Assembly (NCBI GenBank): GCA_041477795.1
Contig: JBGOUY010000050.1
Coordinates: forward strand, 1-18,734
Source: DATFMP01 sp041477795
Lineage (GTDB): Bacteria; SAR324; JACQKK01
Length of the DNA stretch: 18,734 nt
Direction: 5' to 3'
This document shows positions 14,429 to 18,734 of the stretch, piece after piece. The notes beneath the pieces are model-generated. The model was not told where the DNA came from. It saw only the letters and a list, made by a program, of their open reading frames with translations, and did no database searches. Position numbers and translations under genes: made by a program. Position 1 is the stretch's first letter, and each line of letters opens with the position of its first letter.

Positions 14429-14866
14429 ATGCTCCGCCGCTCGCAATCGTCGCTGGCAAGCTGGCTCCTGCTGATCGCGGCCCTCTGGCTGATGGGCCTG
14501 GGCAACTCCGGTGGGGGCGATTCGACGTCCTCCATCCCCATCCCGCAGGAGAACTTCACCGTGATGGTGACGGATCGCAGCGGGCAGCGCCTGGAGGCCA
14601 AGCGCTTCACCTGGGAGGGCAAGGTGCAGCTCCGCGGTCAGCTCGGCAACGCCACCGTGACGCTGCCCTTCAACAAGATCAAATCCCTCAAGATCGAGCC
14701 GAGCCCGGGCGACAAGACCCCCGCCCTGATCAAGACCAGCATCGCGCTGCGCACGGGCGATACGGTCGAGGTGCTGCTCGACCGCACCAGCAAGTGCTAC
14801 GGCGAGTCCAAGTTCGGCAACTACGAGATCTTCCTCAAGGACGTCGCCAGCATCGAGTTCCAGTAG
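14429..14866 (+). CDS. Hypothetical exported or membrane-anchored protein
   Basis: The 145-aa protein has one N-terminal hydrophobic segment (SLASWLLLIAALWLMGLG) that could be a signal peptide or an anchor. The rest is a beta-rich domain: FTVMVTDRSGQRLEAKRFTW, TVTLPFNKIKSLKI, DTVEVLLDRTSKCYGESKFGNYEIFLKDVASIEF. I recall similar proteins of unknown function in Desulfuromonadales-like bacteria, with a repeated 'IPFxKIKxI ... YGxxxFGxYxIxLKDVxxIxF' layout, but have no function to offer. A GTG at 14420 would add three residues; I prefer the ATG. The 200-bp gap upstream contains GC-rich inverted repeats (for example CCCGCC..GGCGGG near 14327-14341) but no clear promoter, so its link to the B12 operon is open. 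Confidence 0.65.
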   Translation: MLRRSQSSLASWLLLIAALWLMGLGNSGGGDSTSSIPIPQENFTVMVTDRSGQRLEAKRFTWEGKVQLRGQLGNATVTLPFNKIKSLKIEPSPGDKTPALIKTSIALRTGDTVEVLLDRTSKCYGESKFGNYEIFLKDVASIEFQ

Positions 14867-15001
14867 CCGCCCTGCGGCCCGGCCACGGTGTGGCCCGGGG
14901 CTGCCCCGGCCCGCTCGCGGCACCGTCGCGGCACGGTCGCGACCCTGCGGCGCGGGCACGAGCCTGCGGTGGTGGCGGCGCTGCGCGTGCGCGCGGACGA
15001 C

Positions 15002-15031
15002 TTGAACTCAGCGCGGCTTTCCGTCTAGAGT
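15002..15031 (+). promoter_or_regulatory. Likely promoter of tRNA-Ser
   Basis: TTGAAC (15002-15007) and TAGAGT (15026-15031) are 18 bp apart, each matching the sigma-70 consensus at 4 of 6 positions. The transcript would start near 15038, giving a leader of about 87 nt. It lies in the 258-bp gap between the exported protein and the tRNA; nothing else was seen in that gap. Confidence 0.5.
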
Positions 15032-15124
15032 AGCGCTGGCACACCGGCCGCCGGCCGTGCGCTTGGCGGGCCCGCTTGGCGCCCGCGGGGACACGGGCGG
15101 CGGAATTGCGTGGGCCCGGGCCGT

Positions 15125-15218
<94 letters not shown>

Positions 15219-15276
15219 CCGCCCGTCCCCCCGGCCTCCTCGCCACAACCTCCTCCGCAGCCCCACGCGATGCGGC

Positions 15277-15304
15277 TTGCCGCCCGCTGCGGGCGTCGTA
15301 TAAT
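15277..15304 (+). promoter_or_regulatory. Strong sigma-70 promoter ahead of the kinase remnant
   Basis: TTGCCG (15277-15282) and a perfect TATAAT (15299-15304) are 16 bp apart. An unusually AT-rich stretch for this window (15309-15345) follows. Transcription would start near 15311, about 95 nt before the ATG at 15405. The downstream gene is broken, so the promoter may be a relic or may make an RNA of its own. Confidence 0.6.
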
Positions 15305-15404
15305 GGGCACACTATATAGGTAGCAATAAGGCACAATTCTTTTGGTTCGGCAGGCCAGGGCCGGCCCAGTGCCGCTCGCGCTTGGGACGGAGCGGAAGCA
15401 CGCC

Positions 15405-15688
15405 ATGGACGACAGCGATTCGACGGAGCCAACCGCGGCCAGGGTGCGCGATCTGGCCGAGCTCGTCGCCCGCTCCCCGCTGGGCGTCGTGGTGTTGCGT
15501 GCGGAGCGCGTGCTGTTCTGCAACCGCGCCGCCGAGCGCATCCTGGGGCTGGCGGCACCGTCGCCATCGATCCGGCCACGCTTTCCCTGCCGGGGCTGGC
15601 GATCCTGGAAAAGCCCTATTCGCCCTACGAGCTGTTCCGCACCGTGCGCCGGCTGTTGGCCGCGCGCAGCAAGCCAACCCAGGACTAG
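15405..15688 (+). pseudogene. Remnant of a PAS ... receiver hybrid histidine kinase
   Basis: From ATG 15405 about 49 codons read as the start of a PAS sensor domain (LVARSPLGVVVLRAERVLFCNRAAERILGL). At about 15550 the sense leaves this frame. In another frame, from about 15554 to a TAG at 15686-15688, the sequence reads GTVAIDPATLSLPGLAI then LEKPYSPYELFRTVRRLLAARS. This is the last strand and helix of a receiver domain, with its conserved Lys-Pro. The rest of the PAS domain, the kinase core (HisKA, ATPase) and most of the receiver are missing. This looks like an internal deletion with a frame change in a former hybrid kinase gene. A 10-bp direct repeat GGGGCTGGCG (15545-15554 and 15592-15601) lies at the join and inside the remnant. 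An assembly gap could give the same picture. Confidence 0.7.
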
Positions 15689-15787
15689 ACTCGGCGTCCG
15701 GCCTCCCCCTCCGGTCGGGTGGCGAGACCCGGGCTGCGGGACGGGTTCCCGCGGGGCCGTCCTCAGTGGGCTCCCGCAGGTACGGAA

Positions 15788-16603
15788 TCACGCCTTGCGG
15801 TCGGGATAGCTCCGGGCCAGGCTGGCCGAGGGGCTGTTCTGCACTCCCCAGGGCGAGATCGGATAGCGGAAGCCGTTGCGGCTCAGCTTGGCCAGGCCAT
15901 CCAGCACTTTGGGCAGGTAGTGCGGCGGCAGTGCCATCAGCATCTCATCGTCCGCCACCCCGCCGAAGCGTCGCTCCGCATAGCAGGGGATCGAGAGCGA
16001 AGGCTCGCCGGTCCGGAGCGCCTTGCCCCAGGAATCCGCACAGGCGCTCTCCCCCACCACGGTGAATTCCAGCTTCTTGTAGCCGCTGTACTGCAGGCCG
16101 TTGATGAAGATGATCATCTGGCCCGGGGTGCCGTAGATCAGGCAGATGTCCGGATCGGGGATGCGCCCGGCAGTGAGCGGCGAGACGACAAGGGCCTCGT
16201 GCTGGCCGGCCGGCGCACAGTCCATCGCCGCCTGATGCGCGGAGGCGTCGCTGCCCGTCTCGTACCACACGCCCACCATGTGCTGCCCGCTCAGCCAGTC
16301 CGGGCTGCGCGGCGACAATCCGATGGGGCGCGCGCACTGCGGCCCGGCGAAGTCCTCCGCGGTCACGCCCACCGTCCAGCCCAGCAGGCGCGCCTGGCCG
16401 ACGATCTGGTCGAACACCATCTTCTCGGTCGGGCGGCGCACCCGGGGGATGGCTTCCATCTCCTCGCGGCGCTTGAAGCGCTTCATGCCGATGGGGATCG
16501 TGCGCAGGCGCAAGTAGCGGTTCAGTTCGTCGACCAGCGCTTCGAAGTCGTGGGGCGCGTTGGCGGCCCCGGGAGCGGCTTGGGTGGTGGCGGGCGAGCT
16601 CAT
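15788..16603 (-). CDS. DUF169 family protein
   Basis: The 271-aa protein matches the DUF169 family (COG2043) by the opening LNRYLRLRTIPIGMKRFKRREEM, the LGWTVGVTAEDFAGPQCARPIGL segment, and the later TPGQMIIFINGLQYSGYKKLEF and CYAERRFGGVADDEMLMALPPHY segments. The family occurs in many anaerobes and archaea and has no established function; conserved cysteines suggest metal or cofactor binding. Those visible here are in QCARP, DCAPAG, SACADS and PCYAE. A minus-strand GGAGG 4 nt before the ATG fixes the start. It lies 41 bp behind the cis-prenyltransferase on the same strand and is probably co-transcribed with it. Confidence 0.85.
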   Translation of the reverse strand: MSSPATTQAAPGAANAPHDFEALVDELNRYLRLRTIPIGMKRFKRREEMEAIPRVRRPTEKMVFDQIVGQARLLGWTVGVTAEDFAGPQCARPIGLSPRSPDWLSGQHMVGVWYETGSDASAHQAAMDCAPAGQHEALVVSPLTAGRIPDPDICLIYGTPGQMIIFINGLQYSGYKKLEFTVVGESACADSWGKALRTGEPSLSIPCYAERRFGGVADDEMLMALPPHYLPKVLDGLAKLSRNGFRYPISPWGVQNSPSASLARSYPDRKA

Positions 16604-16644
16604 TTCGCCTCCGGATGGTTGGGGTGGGATGCGTCCCGCGGCGC

Positions 16645-17532
16645 TCAGCGCCCGAAGCGGCGCTGGCGATGGTGGTAGTCGCGCAAGGCGCGCAGGAAGT
16701 CGATCTTGCGGAAGGCCGGCCAGTACGTATCGCAGAAGTAGAACTCCGAATACACCGATTGCCAGAGCAGGAAGCCCGACATGCGCACCTCGCCGCTGGT
16801 GCGGATGATCAGGTCCGGGTCCGGCAGCTCGGACGTGTACAGGTACGGCGCGATGCAGCCGGGCTCCAGCCCCTCGGCGATCTCCTCGACGCTATGGCCG
16901 CGCGCGGCCTGGTCGCGCAGGTAGCGCTGGAAGGCTTCGATGATCTCCTCGCGGCCGCCATAGGCCACGCCGATGTTGAGCGCGCGGCGGGTATAGTGGC
17001 ACGTCGCCGCCTCCACATCGCGGATGGCCTGGCGCACCGAGTCCGGCAGCACCTCCAGCTTGCCCAGCGTGCGCACGCGGATCTGGTTGCGGTGGATGCG
17101 CGGGTGCGTCACCAGCTCCAGGAACTTGCGCTCGAAGAGCTGCATCAGCATGCCGACCTCGGCCGGGTCGCGCTTGAAGTTGTCCAGCGAGAAGATCCAC
17201 ACCGTCACCACCTGGACGCCCACCTCCTCGCACCAGTTGAGCACCTCCTCCAGCTTGTCCGCGCCGCGCACGTGGCCGTCCGTGATGCGCAGCAGGTGCT
17301 GATCGCGGGCGAAGCGCCGGTTGCCGTCCATGATGATCCCGATGTGGCGCGGGATGCGCCAGCCGGCGGCTGCAGCGGCCAGGCGCCGCTGATAGGCGAG
17401 GTAGAACGGAGCCAGCAGGGCATTGCGCAGCAGGCTGAGGCCGAGCCACAGCGGGCCGGTGTAGGCCTCGAGGCGCTGGCGCCAGCCGGACGGCTGCGAC
17501 GTGGTGCTGGAAGGAGTGGCGGTGCCGTTCAT
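16645..17532 (-). CDS. uppS: Cis-prenyltransferase (undecaprenyl diphosphate synthase family), archaeal-like
   Basis: The 295-aa protein makes long-chain cis-polyprenyl diphosphates, the carrier lipids for peptidoglycan and LPS sugars. Motifs: HIGIIMDGNRRFAR (63-76, catalytic D69), FSLDNFKRDPAEV (114-126), and RTSGEVRMSGFLLWQSVYSEFYF (244-266), where the Arg residues bind the second substrate. NRRFAR instead of the usual bacterial NGRWA, and endings such as YWPAFRKIDFLRALRDYHHRQRRFGR, are of archaeal/eukaryotic type. Position 253 is Gly where Asn is usual (RxSNF). An N-terminal extension of about 60 residues includes a hydrophobic or amphipathic stretch (LGLSLLRNALLAPFYLAYQ) and may bind the membrane. 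A GTG at 17562 is an alternative start. It is probably the first gene before DUF169. Confidence 0.92.
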   Translation of the reverse strand: MNGTATPSSTTSQPSGWRQRLEAYTGPLWLGLSLLRNALLAPFYLAYQRRLAAAAAGWRIPRHIGIIMDGNRRFARDQHLLRITDGHVRGADKLEEVLNWCEEVGVQVVTVWIFSLDNFKRDPAEVGMLMQLFERKFLELVTHPRIHRNQIRVRTLGKLEVLPDSVRQAIRDVEAATCHYTRRALNIGVAYGGREEIIEAFQRYLRDQAARGHSVEEIAEGLEPGCIAPYLYTSELPDPDLIIRTSGEVRMSGFLLWQSVYSEFYFCDTYWPAFRKIDFLRALRDYHHRQRRFGR

Positions 17533-17635
17533 CGGGCAAGGCTGCACGGTTAGAGGGGGCACGGATGTCCCAGAGGCACCGGCCCCCCGCGCGTGAACGC
17601 GCGGCCGCCCGCACCGCAGACCGGTAAGCCCGCCT

Positions 17636-17665
17636 ACTATACCGGGCGCCGGGCGGAGGTGTCCA
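17636..17665 (-). promoter_or_regulatory. Promoter for the cis-prenyltransferase/DUF169 pair
   Basis: On the minus strand TGGACA (17665-17660) and TATAGT (17641-17636) are 18 bp apart, each 5 of 6 to consensus. The start would be near 17629, about 97 nt before the ATG at 17532, in the short gap after the DUF790 gene. Confidence 0.55.
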
Positions 17666-17685
17666 GGACGGCCGCGCCCGCCGCG

Positions 17686-18600
17686 TTATGGCGGCAGCCG
17701 CTGCAGCGCTTCGCGCACGGGGCCGGGTAAGAGGGAGCGCCGGAAGGTGAGCAGACCAGGCGGCTGCCCCAGCGCCTTGACCGAAGGCACGGCGCGGCAG
17801 GCGAGCAGATAGTCGCGCCGGCCGGCCGCGGCAATCTGCTCCAGCCGCGCGGCGACGGCGGCCGCGTCTGGGTAGGCGAGGTGCTCCAGGTACACCGGCG
17901 CGGCGCCGGGCCGGCGGAACTCGAAGTCCGGCACCAGGCAGCGGTTGTCCGGCAGGGCCAGCAGCGCCTCCGCCGCGGCCGCGCGCCAGGGCGAAGCGCC
18001 CGCGTTGAAGGCCGCCACAAAGCGCAGCACGTCGGCGGGGATCCACTGGCCGTGATCCGGGTAGTGGCTGCGCAGCCAGGGGTGCGGCTCCACGCACAGG
18101 CGGGCCGGGCTCTGCGCGCGGCTCTGGGAACGGCCCAGGCGCAGCTCCGCCTCCAGGCGCCAGGGCGGCTCCCACAGCAGCAGCGCCGGGAAGAACTGCG
18201 CCAGCTCCAGGCCGTAGCGCGTGGCGGACTCCAGCACGCTGAGCGGCCCATCGATCACGAGGTGCAGCTCCGGCTCGGCGGGAGGGCCGGCCCCGGTGGC
18301 CGCGCGCCGGCGGGCCGGCCCTGCTGACGGAGGGGTGGGCGGCGGCGCTTCGCGGAAGAGCAGGCGATAGAACTTGAGGTAACGCATGAGCTGGCGCAAC
18401 CGGCGCGGCGCGGGCCAGGGCGCCGTCAGCTCCACGCGCTCCGCGCGCAGCAGCAGGCCCTGCACCTGAGCCACGTTGTAGCGGTAGGGCAGCGCAGCGG
18501 GGGGCAGCGGCTCCACGGCGAGCAGGCGCTGGTTCTCCTCCAGGTCGGCGAACAGCGCCGCGTCGGCGGCTGCGGCGGAGAGGCCGAGCGCCGCGGCCGC
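17686..18600 (-). CDS. DUF790 / Bax1-like nuclease, 5'-truncated
   Basis: The frame encodes the middle and C-terminal part of a DUF790 protein, the family of archaeal Bax1, a nuclease that works with the XPB helicase. Family features: LFADLEENQRLL, PYRYNVAQVQGLLLRAE, RQLMRYLKFYRLLF, LVIDGPLSVLESATRYGLELAQFFPALLL, CLVPDFEFRRPGAAPVYLEHLAYPD and DYLLACRAVPSVKALG. A GTG at 18516 could start a 276-aa product, but family similarity continues upstream to about 18600, where it meets an oppositely oriented relative. A minus-frame stop lies just beyond (18621-18619). About 100-150 N-terminal residues normal for the family are therefore missing. No XPB gene is in view. The gene is either broken or joined wrongly at 18592-18601. 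Confidence 0.72.
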   Translation of the reverse strand, partial: AAAALGLSAAAADAALFADLEENQRLLAVEPLPPAALPYRYNVAQVQGLLLRAERVELTAPWPAPRRLRQLMRYLKFYRLLFREAPPPTPPSAGPARRRAATGAGPPAEPELHLVIDGPLSVLESATRYGLELAQFFPALLLWEPPWRLEAELRLGRSQSRAQSPARLCVEPHPWLRSHYPDHGQWIPADVLRFVAAFNAGASPWRAAAAEALLALPDNRCLVPDFEFRRPGAAPVYLEHLAYPDAAAVAARLEQIAAAGRRDYLLACRAVPSVKALGQPPGLLTFRRSLLPGPVREALQRLPP

Positions 18601-18601
18601 G
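18592..18601. repeat. 10-bp palindrome at the head-to-head DUF790 junction
   Basis: CGCGGCCGCG is perfectly self-complementary and sits exactly where the minus-strand DUF790 frame gives way to a plus-strand DUF790 frame. It reads as Ala codons in both directions, so both homologues could supply it. It is the likely join point. Confidence 0.55.
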
Positions 18602-18734
18602 CAGGTGGATGACGCGCTCTACGCGGACCTGGAGGAAAACCAGATCCTCACGGCCTTCGACCCGCCCACGCCCGAGCGGCTGCTCTATCGCTACAACGTC
18701 GCGCAAGTGCAGGGCATCCTCCTCCGGGCGGACC
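18593..18734 (+). CDS. Second DUF790-like gene fragment, plus strand, runs off the window
   Basis: The plus strand encodes QVDDALYADLEENQIL, then FDPPTPERLLYRYNVAQVQG and ILLRAD to the window end. This is the same segment of the DUF790 family as LFADLEENQRLL..PYRYNVAQVQGLLLRAE on the minus strand. The two copies differ at many codons (for example DALYADLEENQIL against AALFADLEENQRL), so this is a diverged homologue, not a mirror copy. Its N-terminal part is missing to the left, being replaced by the other gene. The rest lies beyond the window. The frame is open further left only through the antisense of the first copy. Confidence 0.65.

Noticed and set aside
16892..18706. 604-codon minus-strand open frame covering the DUF790 gene and part of uppS
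   Set aside because: It is a shifted frame across two recognised genes, with no family signal of its own.

Overview
The window is a GC-rich (about 70% by eye) bacterial chromosome segment, densely packed, with genes on both strands. The host is probably a Gram-negative bacterium. It has an ADP-heptose-type LPS heptosyltransferase, a WaaE/KdtX-like LPS glycosyltransferase, several lipoproteins with clear lipoboxes, and a tRNA gene with an encoded CCA. DUF169 and DUF790 proteins and an archaeal-style cis-prenyltransferase point to a deltaproteobacteria-like or uncultured lineage (Desulfobacterota/Myxococcota type). I cannot name a genus, and this placement is inference.

Left part (1-7121). The window opens with the end of an M20 (ArgE/DapE-type) metallopeptidase that overlaps a ChaC-like gamma-glutamylcyclotransferase. 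A convergent multi-pass membrane protein of unknown role follows. Next is a tightly coupled plus-strand set: a LACTB2-like metallo-beta-lactamase-fold hydrolase, an M3 oligoendopeptidase F, and a dihydropteroate synthase (FolP) with an unusual Sul-like substrate loop. A MORN-repeat lipoprotein ends this part.

Middle (7183-11155, minus strand). This is a cell-envelope cluster transcribed right to left: a small protein of unknown function, an alpha/beta hydrolase, a GT9 heptosyltransferase, a GT2 glycosyltransferase, and a MESH1/SpoT-type HD hydrolase. Most neighbours overlap or nearly abut.

Cobalamin-controlled region (11217-14228, plus strand). A consensus TTGACA promoter leads directly into a well-conserved cobalamin (B12) riboswitch. 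Downstream lie three consecutive lipoprotein genes: a 455-aa beta-propeller-like protein, a 145-aa aromatic-rich protein, and a 251-aa 'cell surface' type protein. No TonB receptor, ABC transporter or B12 synthesis gene is present. This is the best candidate for an undescribed system: a B12-repressed set of surface or periplasmic lipoproteins that may capture cobamides, in the manner of Bacteroides BtuG/BtuH.

Right part (14429-18734). A small exported protein of unknown function is followed by tRNA-Ser(GGA) with its own promoter. A second good promoter precedes the scar of a deleted PAS...receiver hybrid kinase. On the minus strand come a DUF169 protein and an archaeal/eukaryote-like cis-prenyltransferase. 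The window ends in a head-to-head junction of two diverged, 5'-truncated DUF790 (Bax1-like nuclease) genes, meeting at a 10-bp palindrome. That junction may be an assembly artefact or a real rearrangement.

No CRISPR array, transposase or rRNA was seen.
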